Assembly: GCA_026692865.1 (NCBI GenBank)
Contig: JAPLNI010000020.1
Coordinates: 37,964 to 101,963 of the forward strand
Direction: 5' to 3'
Length of the DNA stretch: 64,000 nt
From: Planctomycetota bacterium
GTDB taxonomy: Bacteria; Planctomycetota; Planctomycetia; Pirellulales; Pirellulaceae
Shown here piece by piece: positions 1 through 11,349 of this stretch; within the stretch, counting starts at the first letter, position 1; each line of letters starts with the position of its first letter. The notes beneath the pieces were generated by a model, which was not told the DNA's origin, ran no database searches, and saw only the letters and a list, made by a program, of their open reading frames with translations. Made by a program: the position numbers and the translations under genes.

Positions 1-27
1 GAAACCTTCCACCAAAAAGAAAACATC

Positions 28-1443
28 ATGAAGCGTATCTGCATCCTTGCTGTACTGTTCTGTTCTCTCTGTGTTCCAAGCAACGCTACCGAGCGTCCCA
101 ACGTCATCTTGATCCTCGCCGATGACATGGGCTGGCATGACCCGGCGTGTTTTGGCGGAAAAGCCGTGCCCACACCGCACTTGGATGCGTTGGCGGCCTC
201 CGGCCTAAGAATGACACGATTCTACTCCTCCAGCGCCGTGTGCACGCCCACTCGCGCCGCTATTGTGAGCGGGCGCTATCCGCTTCGCTTTGACATTCGC
301 ACTCACTTTTCGGATGACGAGTCGCACTTGCCACGCGGCGTCACCACGCTGCCCAAGCTCTTGAAGCAAAACGGCTATCAAACCGCGCACGTCGGCAAAT
401 GGCATCTCGGCGGACTACACCTAGCGCATGCCAAAAATCGCGATACGAGTATCCCCGGGCCTCGCGAACATGGTTTCGATCATTACCTTTGCCAAAACGA
501 GGAGCCGCCACTGCGGCCTCGCCTGGGCAATGAGCGGCGGCTATACACCGATGGTGGCACATGCTTGCTGCGCGATGACGAGCCGGTTTCGGAGAGCGAT
601 CCCTATTTCAAAATGCATCTCACCGATATTATCGGCGCGGAGAGCATTCGTTTGGTGGAGCAGTTTCACGCGGCGAAGAAGCCCTTCTTTCTCAACATCT
701 GGCATCTCGTGCCGCATTTGCCATATGAGCCAGGCAGCGAACCGCATTGGTCAGCCACCGCCGCGCCTGGCATCAGCGATGACCAGCACCGCTTCCGCTC
801 CATGCTCGCCCATATGGATGCCACCATCGGCGATCTCCTGAAGAAGCTTGATCAGCTCAGCATCCGCGAAAACACTCTCATCGTGCTCACCAGCGACAAC
901 GGCGGTGTGTTTGAGGGGGACATCGGCCCGCTCAAAGGGGGCAAGACGGATCTGCATGAAGGCGGCATCCGCGTCTCCTTCATTGCATCCTGGCCAGGAA
1001 AAATCCCTGCCGGCCGCAGCACCACCTCCATTGGCAACACCGTCGACCTCCTGCCCACCCTCTGCGCTGCTGTCGGAGCCACCGTGCCCGACGCAGCACA
1101 AGTGGATGGCGTAAATCTGCTCCCACATTGGCAAAGCGGAGCAGCCATTACCCGCAGCGACCCGCTGCTCTGGCAACTCGATCTTTATCCGAAGCTACAA
1201 CGTCACTACCCCAAGCCCAAGCCCTACGCGACCGAGGTGGCGATGGAGGGAGAATGGAAGCTTCTCTGCCGCGATGCGATGCCACTGGAGCTTTTCGACC
1301 TTGAAGCCGATCTCGCTGAGACCACCAACCAGCTCGACAATCAACCTGAGATCGTCGCGCGGCTCGCTCGCAGCGTGCGAGCCTTCCTCGATGCCCCGCG
1401 CGACTCAAGCGGCATCGCAAAGCAACGCAGAGTCGGGAAATGA
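28..1443 (+). CDS. Secreted arylsulfatase, family S1
   Basis: Predicted sulfate-ester hydrolase of the alkaline-phosphatase superfamily, acting outside the cytoplasm. The 471-residue protein starts with a hydrophobic signal peptide (residues 1-20, likely cleaved after SNA). It then shows the metal-binding ADDMGW motif at 31-36 and a CTPTR sulfatase signature with Cys72 as the expected formylglycine residue. The motifs GKWHLGG and TSDNGG follow, and the C-terminal part is typical of the family. Length is normal. The start at 28 is preceded by a purine-rich stretch and gives the complete signal peptide. CxPxR sulfatases need a formylglycine maturase, which is not encoded here. A decayed sialate O-acetylesterase follows 21 bp downstream, so this may once have been part of a glycan-degradation operon. 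The sulfated substrate cannot be told from sequence. Confidence 0.93.
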   Translation: MKRICILAVLFCSLCVPSNATERPNVILILADDMGWHDPACFGGKAVPTPHLDALAASGLRMTRFYSSSAVCTPTRAAIVSGRYPLRFDIRTHFSDDESHLPRGVTTLPKLLKQNGYQTAHVGKWHLGGLHLAHAKNRDTSIPGPREHGFDHYLCQNEEPPLRPRLGNERRLYTDGGTCLLRDDEPVSESDPYFKMHLTDIIGAESIRLVEQFHAAKKPFFLNIWHLVPHLPYEPGSEPHWSATAAPGISDDQHRFRSMLAHMDATIGDLLKKLDQLSIRENTLIVLTSDNGGVFEGDIGPLKGGKTDLHEGGIRVSFIASWPGKIPAGRSTTSIGNTVDLLPTLCAAVGATVPDAAQVDGVNLLPHWQSGAAITRSDPLLWQLDLYPKLQRHYPKPKPYATEVAMEGEWKLLCRDAMPLELFDLEADLAETTNQLDNQPEIVARLARSVRAFLDAPRDSSGIAKQRRVGK

Positions 1444-1464
1444 GAGTTGGAAACCAAATCATGA

Positions 1465-2200
1465 ATGTATATCCAAGAAAAGCCAAATGAATTCCGCCTT
1501 AGCTTCCTAATCGCCCTCCTCCTTGTGCCGCTGGCCGTGCTGCGTGCCGACGAATTGAGGCTGCCCTCGATCTTCTCCGATCACATGGTGCTGCAATGCG
1601 GGAAAGCAGCGCCTGTGTGGGGCTGGGCCGATCTGGGTGAGCAGATCGTGTTGGAGTTTGCCGGTCCGAGCAAGAGCACGACGGCGAACGCCGATGGAAG
1701 ATGGACGGTCAAGCTCGATGCCCTCGAAGACAGCGATGCTCCCGCGAGCTGGTCGTGAAGTCGCTCACTCGTAACCGCAGCGAGGACCTTGGCGGACGAT
1801 GTGCAGGGCTACTGGACGGTGGCGCGACCGGGCACCACGGAAGATTTCATCGCGGCGGGGTACTACTTCGCGAAAACAATCCAGAGTGAGCTGAAGACAC
1901 CCGTCGGTCTCATCAAAGTATGCTGGGGCGGCTCGAAGGTGGAGCCTCGGATCAGTCCGGAATCACTCGCCACTGTGCCCGAGCTTGCCGCCGCCGCGAA
2001 GAACCGCGAAGAACATGGACGCGATGAGCGAGCGCAACCAAAATCGCCTTTCGCGAGTGGTTGAAGCAAACATAACGCGCGGATCGCCCTGCAAAGGATG
2101 TGACGCCGTTGATCAACGGACCGATTTCGAAAGATGACTGTTGGGTGTCGGCGAAGGACAGAGGGCCGGTGTCCGATCACGAATGGCTTCCAACGGTGCG
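1465..2200 (+). pseudogene. Decayed sialate O-acetylesterase-like gene
   Basis: Pieces of a secreted sialate O-acetylesterase (SGNH fold) lie in different frames. The first piece (1465-1758) has a signal peptide and the family N-terminal motif LPSIFSDHMVLQ. A short second piece near 1750-1785 continues with RELVVKSL in another frame. A third piece (1789-2064) carries the TPVGLIKVCWGG motif of the middle of the protein, and a fourth, about 2085-2200, reads AKDVTPLINGPISKDDCW. The stretch that should hold the catalytic GQSNM motif is missing. Frame changes plus this deletion make the gene non-functional. It follows the sulfatase on the same strand, so sulfate and acetyl removal may once have been encoded together. 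Confidence 0.75.
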
Positions 2201-2294
2201 GTCGAGTGTCCTAATTTGAAATCTTAATAGTCGTTCAAGCCAGTCGTCGATGGATCCGCACCTGCAACCGGCCAATACGCATCCGGGACAAATA

Positions 2295-2450
2295 CTAGCA
2301 TATTGCCGATGCATACATGCGCTTCTTTGGCGCGAATGTCAGCCCGTCCTTGGCATCGCTAGCACGCGAGGTTCGCAGGGACGCAAAGAAAGGTAGACTG
2401 ATCGGAATGCCCGCAGCCTGCAGCAAATGTCGACGATGAAGATAACTCAT
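2295..2450 (-). pseudogene. N-terminal fragment of a DUF1552 gene
   Basis: On the minus strand an ATG at 2450 opens a 51-residue peptide starting MSYLHRRHLLQAAGIP. This looks like the twin-arginine signal region of a DUF1552 protein and ends with a degraded version of the APKRM segment that follows in that family. The reading frame stops at 2295, so over 400 residues are missing. An almost complete member is encoded at 14834-16222, and an orphan C-terminal piece lies at 57860-58468. The assignment rests on motif resemblance alone. Confidence 0.5.
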
Positions 2451-2827
2451 GGGAATCCTTGTCGAGGGTGGGGGGATGCGCCGACGCACTATTGCAGCGA
2501 TAGCCGCTAGTATATCAGTGTAAATGACTGTAGACATAGCTGAAATTGAACAGAGCTGGATTTCCCATGCGAGCATCATGCAGATTGTCCAAGCCTTAGA
2601 AGACACATTTTCCCCTGCACCACAAATACAGCGGACGAGCCCCTTTTTGGGTTTGAAGGAAAATCAACTTACAAACGAGGTAAAGTCCCCCGACAAGGCT
2701 GGAAATCGATTAGATTAAAGGAACGTGATTCCAAGTCTCGATGGATCCTACCCGGACTTCACTTTGCGTGAGTCGCCCATTCCCCCCACCCCAACCTATC
2801 CTTCGATCGATCCTGAGCCAATCGCAA
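2451..2827. other. Intergenic stretch with no recognised gene
   Basis: About 375 bp between the DUF1552 fragment and the cytochrome gene. I see no convincing coding sequence, tRNA or repeat. An open frame continues upstream of the chosen cytochrome start to 2741, but its translation is proline-rich and does not resemble a signal peptide. The promoter of the downstream pair probably lies here, although no clear -35/-10 pair stands out. Confidence 0.4.
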
Positions 2828-5497
2828 ATGAATAGCATGTGCTATAGATATTTGAGTAGTATCCGATCGATTGGCGTTGGTTGCTTTGGATCGGTAGGTC
2901 TCGCTCTCGCTGCGTTATATTGTCCCTATGCATCGGCGGAAACGGACCTCTACACTACCAAGGTCGTCCCGTTGCTTCAAGAAAAGTGCGTCGCATGCCA
3001 TGGCCCTGTGAAAAGCGAAGCTGGTCTGCGCCTGGATGCAGCCAAACTGATCCGGCAAGGGGCGACTTCCGGTTCGATTGTCGATTCGAATTCTCCTAAC
3101 AACAGCATACTCCTGCAACGCGTTGCCGCGAACTCGGAAGAACGTATGCCACCCTCCGATGCTGGGGTCGCCCTGAAGAACGAGGAAATCGAGCTGCTTC
3201 GCCAATGGATCGTTGCTGGAATGCCAGCACCCGAACATGAAGAATTCATCGCTAGTCCAGCCGACCACTGGTCGTTTCGCCCCTTGGGTTCTCGTCGATT
3301 AGAAGAGGCTTCGTCAACGCCATCGAAGCCGATCTTGGCCATAGACCAGCTTCTGGCGAATGTGCATGCAGCCAAGAATCTTGAACCTCTTCCCCCAACG
3401 GATAATTACACATTGTTGCGACGGCTCACTTTCGGTTTGACAGGATTGCCGCCGACCGTCGAAGAGATTCAATCTTTTCTTGCGGACGAGAGTCCCGATG
3501 CGTACGAAAAACGAGTTGATCAATTGCTTGACAGGCCATCGTACGGAGAACGTTGGGCAAGGCACTGGATGGATGTTTGGCGATACAGCGATTGGGATGG
3601 ATACAAAGAAGAAGTGCGTGGCAGTCAGCGCAACATCTGGCATTGGCGTGATTGGATCGTTGAATCGTTGAACAACAACAAATCGTATAAGCAGATGGTT
3701 TTGGAGATGTTGGCTGCCGACGAACTCTACCCACTCGACCCAAACGCCTTAAGAGCGACTGGCTTCTTGGCTCGCAACTACCATCGATCCAATCGCAATA
3801 TCTGGTTGGACGCTACCGTCGAGCATACCTCCAAAGCACTTCTTGGACTAACCGTGCAATGCGCGAAATGCCACGATCACAAATACGATCCGATTTCCCA
3901 AGTAGATTACTATCGCTATCGGGCATTGTTCGAACCACATCACGTGCGAACCGAAAAGGCACCATCCGATGCAACTCCACCGGCACCACCGATTCCGAGA
4001 ATTTATGACTCCGACCTGAATGTTGCAACCTATCTGTTCTATCGTGGAGACGACAAACATCCGGCCAAGGATACACCGATAACGCCGGGCGTTCCATCCT
4101 CGCTTCCCATCCCGTGCGAACTTTCTATCGACTCCGTTTCGCTCCCAATCGATGCGATCATGCCCGAACTGATCCCAAAGAACGAGCGACTTGCGATCGA
4201 CGCTGCGTGGAAAAAATGTGACAACGCACTCGATCAACTGAACGCAGCATTTGCCAAAAAGAAATCAGCAGAGCGAAACGAAGTAACCTCCAACAACGAT
4301 TTCGACTTAGCTTTCGAACTTGCCAAATTTCGGGAAGCCCAGACCGCGCTTGAGTCGTTACAGTCTCGATATGCCGCCGACAAAGCAAAGCACCTCGCAG
4401 ACGACGAGTCCTTGGCTCAAACCAAAAGCAAAGCTGCAATAGAAGCCGAAGAACGATGGATGGAAGCCAACGCTGAACTGCAATGGAGGAATGCCCAGCG
4501 CGCTGTCATTGCGGCAGAAAAGTCAAACGTCGAGGACGAGACTAGAAAGAAGGCAGCCTACGATAAGGCGAAAAAAGAACTAGAAAAGACGACCGAGACC
4601 TATCACAAATGGCGAAAGCCCGACGATACGGTTCGGCTGAAGAATTACACTTCGGTCGTGAAGGGATATCCGAAGCAATCGACCGGTCGTCGGTCTGCGT
4701 TGGCTCACTGGATTGTGGATCCTGCAAACCCCCTTACCGCGAGAGTCGCGGTCAACCATATCTGGGCAAGGCACTTTGGCGCTCCCTTGGTGGCCAACAC
4801 CTTCGATTTCGGTCTCAAGTCACCGAAACCTGAATTGTTAGAGTTGCTGGACTATCTAGCCAATCGTTTGTTAGAGAGTGACTGGGACATGAAGGCGTTG
4901 CACCGTGAGATAGTCACTTCGCACGCCTACCGACGTGCTTCGAGTGATGACGAAACCAGGACGGCGTCATGGAAAGCGATCGATCCCGATAACAAATATT
5001 GTTGGCGATTCAATCCACTCCGTCTGGAGGCCGAAGCTGTACGCGATAGCGTTCTTGCATCGAGCCGACTGATAGACGACACAATGGGCGGCCCTGATGT
5101 AAGCCAAGATTCTGGCGAAACGGTATACCGACGAAGTCTTTACTTTAGGACGGCCTATGAAAAGCAAATGACGATGATGGTTCTTTTCGATTCGGCGAAT
5201 CCATCTGAATGCTACATACGTCGGCCAAGTATTGTTCCGCAGCAAGCTTTAGTTCTTGCGAATAGCACTTTGTGCCGCGTAGCTTCTCGAACGCTTGCCG
5301 ATCGACTTTGGAAAGAGACGAAGCAAGACTCGCGAGAATTTGTACGACTGTTGTTTCTTTCGACGTTGAATCGGCCACCTTCCGAGGCGGAATACGAGTC
5401 ATGTTCCGAGTACTTGAGCCAATCCAGCTTAGGATCCCCCCATCAAAGTTTGGCTCATGTTTTGATAAACCACAATGACTTTGTCACCGTGCGATAG
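2828..5497 (+). CDS. PSCyt1/DUF1549/DUF1553 cytochrome-like protein, copy 1
   Basis: Exported planctomycete protein with an N-terminal c-type haem domain; the function of the family is not established. From the ATG at 2828 it has 889 residues: signal peptide (1-37), haem motif CVACH (Cys54, Cys57, His58), DUF1549 in the first half (FGLTGLPPT, YGERWARHWMD), a second haem-like CAKCHDHKYDP motif, a charged Ala/Lys/Glu-rich helical segment at roughly 470-600, then DUF1553 (WIVDPANPLTARVAVNHIW) to the C-terminus. The frame is open from 2741, but 2828 (or 2837) gives the best signal sequence. It sits 12 bp ahead of a DUF1501 gene, the usual arrangement, so the two are almost certainly co-transcribed. 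The C-terminus ends HNDFVTVR, close to the usual NEFV(F/Y)V(D/E). Confidence 0.92.
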   Translation: MNSMCYRYLSSIRSIGVGCFGSVGLALAALYCPYASAETDLYTTKVVPLLQEKCVACHGPVKSEAGLRLDAAKLIRQGATSGSIVDSNSPNNSILLQRVAANSEERMPPSDAGVALKNEEIELLRQWIVAGMPAPEHEEFIASPADHWSFRPLGSRRLEEASSTPSKPILAIDQLLANVHAAKNLEPLPPTDNYTLLRRLTFGLTGLPPTVEEIQSFLADESPDAYEKRVDQLLDRPSYGERWARHWMDVWRYSDWDGYKEEVRGSQRNIWHWRDWIVESLNNNKSYKQMVLEMLAADELYPLDPNALRATGFLARNYHRSNRNIWLDATVEHTSKALLGLTVQCAKCHDHKYDPISQVDYYRYRALFEPHHVRTEKAPSDATPPAPPIPRIYDSDLNVATYLFYRGDDKHPAKDTPITPGVPSSLPIPCELSIDSVSLPIDAIMPELIPKNERLAIDAAWKKCDNALDQLNAAFAKKKSAERNEVTSNNDFDLAFELAKFREAQTALESLQSRYAADKAKHLADDESLAQTKSKAAIEAEERWMEANAELQWRNAQRAVIAAEKSNVEDETRKKAAYDKAKKELEKTTETYHKWRKPDDTVRLKNYTSVVKGYPKQSTGRRSALAHWIVDPANPLTARVAVNHIWARHFGAPLVANTFDFGLKSPKPELLELLDYLANRLLESDWDMKALHREIVTSHAYRRASSDDETRTASWKAIDPDNKYCWRFNPLRLEAEAVRDSVLASSRLIDDTMGGPDVSQDSGETVYRRSLYFRTAYEKQMTMMVLFDSANPSECYIRRPSIVPQQALVLANSTLCRVASRTLADRLWKETKQDSREFVRLLFLSTLNRPPSEAEYESCSEYLSQSSLGSPHQSLAHVLINHNDFVTVR

Positions 5498-5509
5498 GAA
5501 CCTCCAACT

Positions 5510-6985
5510 ATGAAACCAAATACGAATCCGACAAAACCGCTCTCGAGACGGGCGTTGCTGGTCGATGCTGGTATGGGCTTCGGATCGATCGCCCTGACTT
5601 CGATGCTTGCACAAGATCGTATCCTGGGAGCTGACGATGTGGATCCGAAATCGCTCATCAAGCGGTTCGCCCCGAAAGCAAAGAGTGTGATTTGGCTTTT
5701 TATGATTGGTGGTACTAGTCATATGGAGTCGTTTGACCCCAAACCAACGCTCAATGAGTTTGCAGGAAAGACGATTTCGGAAACTCCGTTTGCAGATGTG
5801 CTGAAATCTCCTTACATGGCCAACGAGCGCGTGGTCGCATTCGACCCGAACAATGGATTTGTTCGGACGGAGATTTATCCTTTGCAAGTCGGTTACAAGA
5901 AATGGGGACAGAGTGGATTGGAGATTAGCGAGTGGTGGCCTCATGTGGCCGAGTGCGCGGATGATCTCTGCCTCATTCGTTCGATGTGGACGGAGGACAG
6001 CAATCACGGCGCGCAATTGCAGTTTCATACGGGCCGTCATCGCGTAGACGGTTTCTTTCCAACGATAGGCTCGTGGGTCAACTACGGACTAGGCTCGCTG
6101 AATGAAAACCTACCTCAGTTTGTGGTCATGGGAGTCCCTACTGCCGATTGTTGCGGTGGGCAAGAAACCCATCGCGCGAATTATCTTGGACCGCAATACG
6201 ATGGAATCCCGCTCAAGGTGGATTCGAAGGACCCATTGCCTTATGCTCGGCCACCGCAAGATGTCAAGGCGGATGTGCAGTCGAGCGAGTTTGAGTTTCT
6301 TCGCAAATTGAACCAGATCACCGCAGAGAAGTTTCCAGAGGATGAAGCCATCCGTGCACGGATGAAGTCTTACGAACTCGCGTTTCGAATGCAAATGGCA
6401 GTCCCTGAAGTCGTATCTTTTGATCAAGAATCGAAAAAGACATTAGAAGACTATGGGCTCGAGCAAAAGGAAACCCGAACCTTTGGCGGACAACTCTTGA
6501 CTGCTCGCCGGTTGGTCGAACGTGGCGTTCGGTTTGTGCAGGTTTATCACGGTAGCAATGGAGGGGCGGGTAGTTGGGATGCTCATTCCAATCTAAAGGC
6601 GGGGCATTCCAAGCTGTGCAAAGAGGTCGATCAGCCGATTGGTGCGCTCCTGAAGGATCTGAAGCAGCGAGGATTGTTGGATGAAACGTTAGTCGTTTGG
6701 GCGACCGAGTTTGGCAGAACACCAGGCTCGCAAAGTTCGAATGGTCGCGATCATCATCCTTACGGTTTCTCGGTTTGGATGGCAGGCGGTGGGATTCGAG
6801 GTGGTATGGCGCACGGCAAAACGGACGAGTTGGGATTTCATGCAGTCGAGGACCGGCATTACGTAACGGACATCCATGCGACGGTTCTTCATCAACTAGG
6901 AATCGAGCCTCATTCGTTAGTGGTACCAGGCCGAAAACGTCTAGAACGAGACTTCGGCCAACCTATCCGCGCAATCATGACTTAG
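5510..6985 (+). CDS. DUF1501 exported protein, copy 1
   Basis: DUF1501 proteins share the sulfatase/alkaline-phosphatase fold; their substrate is unknown. This 491-residue member begins with a twin-arginine type signal (SRRALLVDAGMGFGSIAL). Family blocks follow in order: [105 protein letters not shown] and DIHATVLHQLG. The conserved Asp and His residues of the last motifs match likely metal ligands of the fold. It starts 12 bp after the cytochrome-like gene and is presumed to act with it in the periplasm. Length is normal and no defect is visible. Confidence 0.92.
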   Translation: MKPNTNPTKPLSRRALLVDAGMGFGSIALTSMLAQDRILGADDVDPKSLIKRFAPKAKSVIWLFMIGGTSHMESFDPKPTLNEFAGKTISETPFADVLKSPYMANERVVAFDPNNGFVRTEIYPLQVGYKKWGQSGLEISEWWPHVAECADDLCLIRSMWTEDSNHGAQLQFHTGRHRVDGFFPTIGSWVNYGLGSLNENLPQFVVMGVPTADCCGGQETHRANYLGPQYDGIPLKVDSKDPLPYARPPQDVKADVQSSEFEFLRKLNQITAEKFPEDEAIRARMKSYELAFRMQMAVPEVVSFDQESKKTLEDYGLEQKETRTFGGQLLTARRLVERGVRFVQVYHGSNGGAGSWDAHSNLKAGHSKLCKEVDQPIGALLKDLKQRGLLDETLVVWATEFGRTPGSQSSNGRDHHPYGFSVWMAGGGIRGGMAHGKTDELGFHAVEDRHYVTDIHATVLHQLGIEPHSLVVPGRKRLERDFGQPIRAIMT

Positions 6986-7099
6986 TCGGAATTGCGAAAC
7001 GTGTTTGTTACCGCTTGAAGCAGCACGACTCGATCCGCTTAAGCGTTGATGTCGATCTTGCCGGGGCGATTGAAGGTAAGGTCTTCGATCGCGATGCTT

Positions 7100-8473
7100 C
7101 TATGCAAAGATGCCGGTGACTACTTCACCGTAGACGTCGGTCAATCGGAAATCGCGGCCAGCATGTCGGTAGGTTAATCTCAAGTGGTCGATCCCGAGCA
7201 AGTGAAGGATGGTCGCATGCAAGTCGTGCATATGGACTTTATCCTTGATAGCGTAGTAACCGTACTCATCGGTTTCACCGTAAGCGATCCCACCTTTGAC
7301 GCCACCGCCGGCGACCCACATGGTGAAGCCTTGCGGATTGTGATCGCGGCCGTCAGACCCTTGCATGATTGGCGTTCGGCCGAACTCTCCTCCCCAAACG
7401 ACCAGAGTGTCATTCAGCAGACCTCGCTGTTTCAGATCCGTCAACAAACCTGCTATGGGTCGATCAACGGCAGCGGCGTTTGCCGAATGCCCTTTGATAA
7501 GGTTAGAATGCTGGTCCCAAACATTCGGTGTCGAGACCTGAATGTAGCGTACCCCGGCTTCGGCGAAGCGCCGCGCAAGAAGACATTGCCGACCGTAGCT
7601 GTCAGTTACCTCATTACCGATACCATAGAGTTCGTTGATAGAGTCAGGCTCGCTACTCAATTCCATGACATCGGGTGCCTCGCGCTGCATGCGAAACGCA
7701 AGCTCCATACTTTCAATCATGCCTTCGATCGGTGCGTAGCGAGTCCGATCGTAGTGTTCGCGATTGATCGCTTGCAACAATTCAATTTTCTGCCGCTGCT
7801 GCTCGTTTTCGCCCTGAGCTTCAAGAAAACGAAATGTGTCCTCTTTCCCCAGTTTACCGGCTCGGCCGATTGTCGTTCCTTGATGGGCGGCTGGAAGAAA
7901 AGCCGAACCGTAGTTGCGTGGCCCGCCGTGAGTTGCAGGTGGACTGATGCTGACAAATGCCGGAAGGTTCGCATTTGCCGCGCCCAATCCGTAGCTGATC
8001 CATGCACCGACAGACGGGCGTACGAAGTTATCCGCGCCGGTGTGCAGCATGCAAACCGCCTGTCCATGCGATTGCCCCTTGCTTTGCATCGATCGAATCA
8101 CGCAAATATCGTCGAGCCGCTTGGAGACTTCCGGAAAGAGCTCGCTTCCCCATAACCCAGACTGACCATGTTGCTTGAACTTCCAGGGCGACGCCATCAG
8201 CTTGGCTTGGCTCGTCGCCGATGGATCCAGATTCTTAGCGGGTGTGAACGGCAGCTTCTTACCATCCTCTGCACCTAATCGAGGCTTATAGTCGAAGGTG
8301 TCGACTTGTGAGGGCCCCCCATGCATGAAGAGAAAGATAACGCGTTTAGCTCGAGGTGCATGATGCATTCCAAGAGGCAGGCTCTCGGCTGTTGCTATCC
8401 CGTTCATCGCCAACGCCCCGAAACCACACGTAGCCGATTTTAATATCTGTCGACGTAAGTGGAACTCGTTCAT
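7100..8473 (-). CDS. DUF1501 exported protein, copy 2
   Basis: Second DUF1501 protein (457 residues), on the minus strand and downstream of its cytochrome partner at 8500-11349 (26 bp gap). A twin-arginine type signal ([18 protein letters not shown]) is followed by [92 protein letters not shown] and [11 protein letters not shown]. It is complete and ends [14 protein letters not shown], the usual ending of the family. The gene converges with copy 1, whose stop lies 114 bp away. The enzymatic role is unknown. Confidence 0.92.
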   Translation of the reverse strand: MNEFHLRRQILKSATCGFGALAMNGIATAESLPLGMHHAPRAKRVIFLFMHGGPSQVDTFDYKPRLGAEDGKKLPFTPAKNLDPSATSQAKLMASPWKFKQHGQSGLWGSELFPEVSKRLDDICVIRSMQSKGQSHGQAVCMLHTGADNFVRPSVGAWISYGLGAANANLPAFVSISPPATHGGPRNYGSAFLPAAHQGTTIGRAGKLGKEDTFRFLEAQGENEQQRQKIELLQAINREHYDRTRYAPIEGMIESMELAFRMQREAPDVMELSSEPDSINELYGIGNEVTDSYGRQCLLARRFAEAGVRYIQVSTPNVWDQHSNLIKGHSANAAAVDRPIAGLLTDLKQRGLLNDTLVVWGGEFGRTPIMQGSDGRDHNPQGFTMWVAGGGVKGGIAYGETDEYGYYAIKDKVHMHDLHATILHLLGIDHLRLTYRHAGRDFRLTDVYGEVVTGIFA

Positions 8474-8499
8474 AGCTAGTCTTTCTGCTTTCGTTGCGA

Positions 8500-11349
8500 T
8501 TATTCGACGAACAAAAATTCGGTTGACGCGAACAGGACATGAGCAAGATCGGCAAGGGCTTGCTGCCGATCTTCTCCCGACGCCTCCACAAATGCCGCTG
8601 CACGACGGAGCGTACTTGGGCTCGATGCTCGACCAAGAATGCGTTCATGAAGCCATTGGATTGATTGCGGTTGGGAGTACGCTTGCTTAGCCAAGTTGGA
8701 CGCTTGTCCGATGACGAAAGGACTGTTCAGCAAGAATAGCGATTGCGTCGGAACAGTCGTCAGAGCTCGCTCGCCCGTCGTCATTTCTGGATTGGCAACA
8801 TCGAATATTTCGAGCTCGGGTGCAACATTATTGCGAGCAACGGGAATATAGACGCTTCGATGCTTGAATTCGGCAAGCTTCATAGGTTTATCGAGATCTT
8901 CACCGAATTTGGAAGCCGTCACGGCAGATGGTCCTGATTCCAGTTCCAGGGAAAGGAACAGCAGGCTATCTCGGATTTCCTCCGCCGTGAGTCGCCGATA
9001 GCTATGCCGCCCGAACAAGCGGTTCTCTGGATCCGCGATCATGAGGGGCGAAGGTCCCTCCGAAGCCAATTGATACGTACGGCTCAGTACCATTTCGCGA
9101 ATCAAGGTTTTCATCGATCCGCCGCTTGCACGAAACTTCGCAGCAAGAAAATCAAGCATGGCGGGATGCGAAGGCGCTTGACCTTGAACACCAAAATCAT
9201 CCACCGTGGCGACAACACCTCGGCCGAATAAATGCTTCCATAAACGATTGACAATCACTCGATCAAGAATCGCATTATCTGGATTGGTTATCCACGTTGC
9301 CAACTCGAGTCGGCCACTTGAACCAGCCGGGATCATGGGTGCGGGCCCTTTGAATAAGACACCAGGAAACCCTCGCGGCACTTTCGGTCCAAGCTGACCG
9401 ATTTCGCCGCGGACTCGCAGGTGGATGTCATCCGCATCCGCAAAATCACGCGGCGACATTGCTAAATCGGCATTCTTCAGCTCAGCCAATTGCTTGTCCA
9501 ATTCTTTTGCAAGCGAACTACTATCCATCGTCAACAACTGGTCACCCTGGCTCTTACCGCTGGCCATCGCCAATGCAGTCGCTTCGCGATCGATGTCCTT
9601 TTCTGAGATGAACTGGACAGCGTCGACCGTCACATAATCCTCGGTGTCGGTCGTACTGATCGTGACAATTGCAGCGCGACCTTTTTCAAAGGAGAATCGT
9701 CCGACTGGTTCGAACAAGCCCGCGACTTTCGGTTTCTGTGTTTGATCGAGAATGATCTCGTGTATTCCATCGATGGCTTCGATCGTCACCGGGACATGCC
9801 GATCGAGATTCGATTTGGCCGGATAAGCGATTCGAACTTCGTAGACGCCGGTTTCAGGAAGCGAGCCGCGAAAAATAGCTTTCTTCTCACCTTTATTCTT
9901 TCGTTCATCGTGCATGTAGAAATCACCGAAACGGTTCGATGCAAGTTTCGACTGCTTCCACTGTCCGATAAATTCTGCCTCCATTTCGTCGTAGATCACT
10001 CCGGCAAGTGGCAACTTTTCGAGCAACTTTTCGCCGCTGGCTTTCTTCATAAAGTCGCGTTCGACTTTCAAACGCATGGTCAGCTCGAGGCGTGCAAGCT
10101 TTTGATTGAGCTCCTCTTCGCGTTCGCCCGGCAAAGCCCGTTCGACCCAGCTTGCGACATTGACGCAACCGTTGCGAGTCCCCATCACGACCTCCGTACC
10201 GCGAAGAATCCCGGCCAACGCATAGTAATCGCGCTGCGTAATCGGATCGAACTTATGATCGTGACATCGCGCGCACCCTATCGAAAGAGCCATGAAGGCT
10301 TTGCCAATCGTGTCGAGCTGTTCGTCGACAGTATCCAATTGCAGTTTCTCTTTATCGCGTTCGGTCAGCATCTTCGGGCCAAGAGCTAGGAACGTCGATG
10401 CGATTATTTGCTCGCTGCGTTTCGCGTCGTTCTTCTCCGACAGCAAGTCCCCCGCGATCTGCTCACGAATAAACTCATAGTAAGACTTGTCTCGATTGAA
10501 TGCGTCGATTACATAATTTCGGTATCGCCACGCTTGATAGAATGTGTAATTGCGATCTCCACCGTTGGAATCAGCATATCGCACCAAGTCTAACCAATGG
10601 CGTCCCCATTTCTCGCCAAAGGCCGGTGAAGCTATCAACCGATCGACGAGAGCTTGAGTTGCGTCGATTCGTTTTGTGGAATCAAGAGTTCTCGATGCAG
10701 CCGAAAAAGCAACGACGTCTTCGATCGTTGGCGGCAGGCCGGTAAGGTCGTAGCTGAGTCGACGTATTAACGTCATCGGATCGGCATCCGCTGCCGGCAT
10801 GAGTTCCTTGGACTCCAGATCGGCCGATATGAAGACGTCGATGTCGTTGCGCACCCAATCCCCGCGTTTGATTGCGGGTAGTGGATGCTCCTGTATTGGA
10901 CGGTAGGCCCATCCATTGCGAGCACTTTCGATATCGATCACTCGTTTGACTGTGGCGACCTCAACCACCTCGAGTCGAGGGTCGGGCGCCCCCATCGCAA
11001 TCCATCGTTCGAGCGATTGAATTTCATCGGCCGCCAATTTTGACTTGGGCGGCATTTGGAGGTTTTCGTCCTCATAACGTACCGCTTGCATCAGGAGACT
11101 TTTATCCGGTTGACCAGGCGTCAACGCCGGACCGGTATCTCCACCTTTCTCCCAACTGATTTTGCTATCCAGCGCCAAGCCGCCCTGAAGCTTTGTCGAT
11201 TCGTGGGAATGGCATTCATAGCAGTGCTTTACCAGAACTGGACGCACTTTGCTTTCAAAGAAAGCAATTCCCTCCTCGTTTGCACTTGCGACAGACGCAA
11301 CGAGTCCAACCAAACTCAGACATATCGAAAGAGATCTTTGAAGCGACAT
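8500..11349 (-). CDS. PSCyt1/DUF1549/DUF1553 protein with golvesin-like insert, copy 2
   Basis: Exported cytochrome-like protein of 949 residues, first gene of a minus-strand pair with DUF1501 copy 2. Signal peptide at 1-23; haem c motif CYECHS with Cys43, Cys46 and His47; DUF1549 with YDLTGLPPT and [17 protein letters not shown]; internal [15 protein letters not shown]1553 with [28 protein letters not shown]-terminal ASTEFLFVE. Between the two DUF domains lies a segment (about 455-590) with [21 protein letters not shown] and VTVDAVQF, which resembles the golvesin C-terminal-like beta-sandwich that often binds carbohydrate. This insert differs from those of the other three copies in the window. 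Exact role unknown; a sugar-binding redox protein is an inference. Confidence 0.92.
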   Translation of the reverse strand: MSLQRSLSICLSLVGLVASVASANEEGIAFFESKVRPVLVKHCYECHSHESTKLQGGLALDSKISWEKGGDTGPALTPGQPDKSLLMQAVRYEDENLQMPPKSKLAADEIQSLERWIAMGAPDPRLEVVEVATVKRVIDIESARNGWAYRPIQEHPLPAIKRGDWVRNDIDVFISADLESKELMPAADADPMTLIRRLSYDLTGLPPTIEDVVAFSAASRTLDSTKRIDATQALVDRLIASPAFGEKWGRHWLDLVRYADSNGGDRNYTFYQAWRYRNYVIDAFNRDKSYYEFIREQIAGDLLSEKNDAKRSEQIIASTFLALGPKMLTERDKEKLQLDTVDEQLDTIGKAFMALSIGCARCHDHKFDPITQRDYYALAGILRGTEVVMGTRNGCVNVASWVERALPGEREEELNQKLARLELTMRLKVERDFMKKASGEKLLEKLPLAGVIYDEMEAEFIGQWKQSKLASNRFGDFYMHDERKNKGEKKAIFRGSLPETGVYEVRIAYPAKSNLDRHVPVTIEAIDGIHEIILDQTQKPKVAGLFEPVGRFSFEKGRAAIVTISTTDTEDYVTVDAVQFISEKDIDREATALAMASGKSQGDQLLTMDSSSLAKELDKQLAELKNADLAMSPRDFADADDIHLRVRGEIGQLGPKVPRGFPGVLFKGPAPMIPAGSSGRLELATWITNPDNAILDRVIVNRLWKHLFGRGVVATVDDFGVQGQAPSHPAMLDFLAAKFRASGGSMKTLIREMVLSRTYQLASEGPSPLMIADPENRLFGRHSYRRLTAEEIRDSLLFLSLELESGPSAVTASKFGEDLDKPMKLAEFKHRSVYIPVARNNVAPELEIFDVANPEMTTGERALTTVPTQSLFLLNSPFVIGQASNLAKQAYSQPQSIQWLHERILGRASSPSTLRRAAAFVEASGEDRQQALADLAHVLFASTEFLFVE

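Noticed and set aside
7184..8155. Long plus-strand open frame of over 300 codons
   Set aside because: It lies opposite the DUF1501 gene at 7100-8473, its translation has no family features and it is a shadow of high-GC codon use on the other strand.
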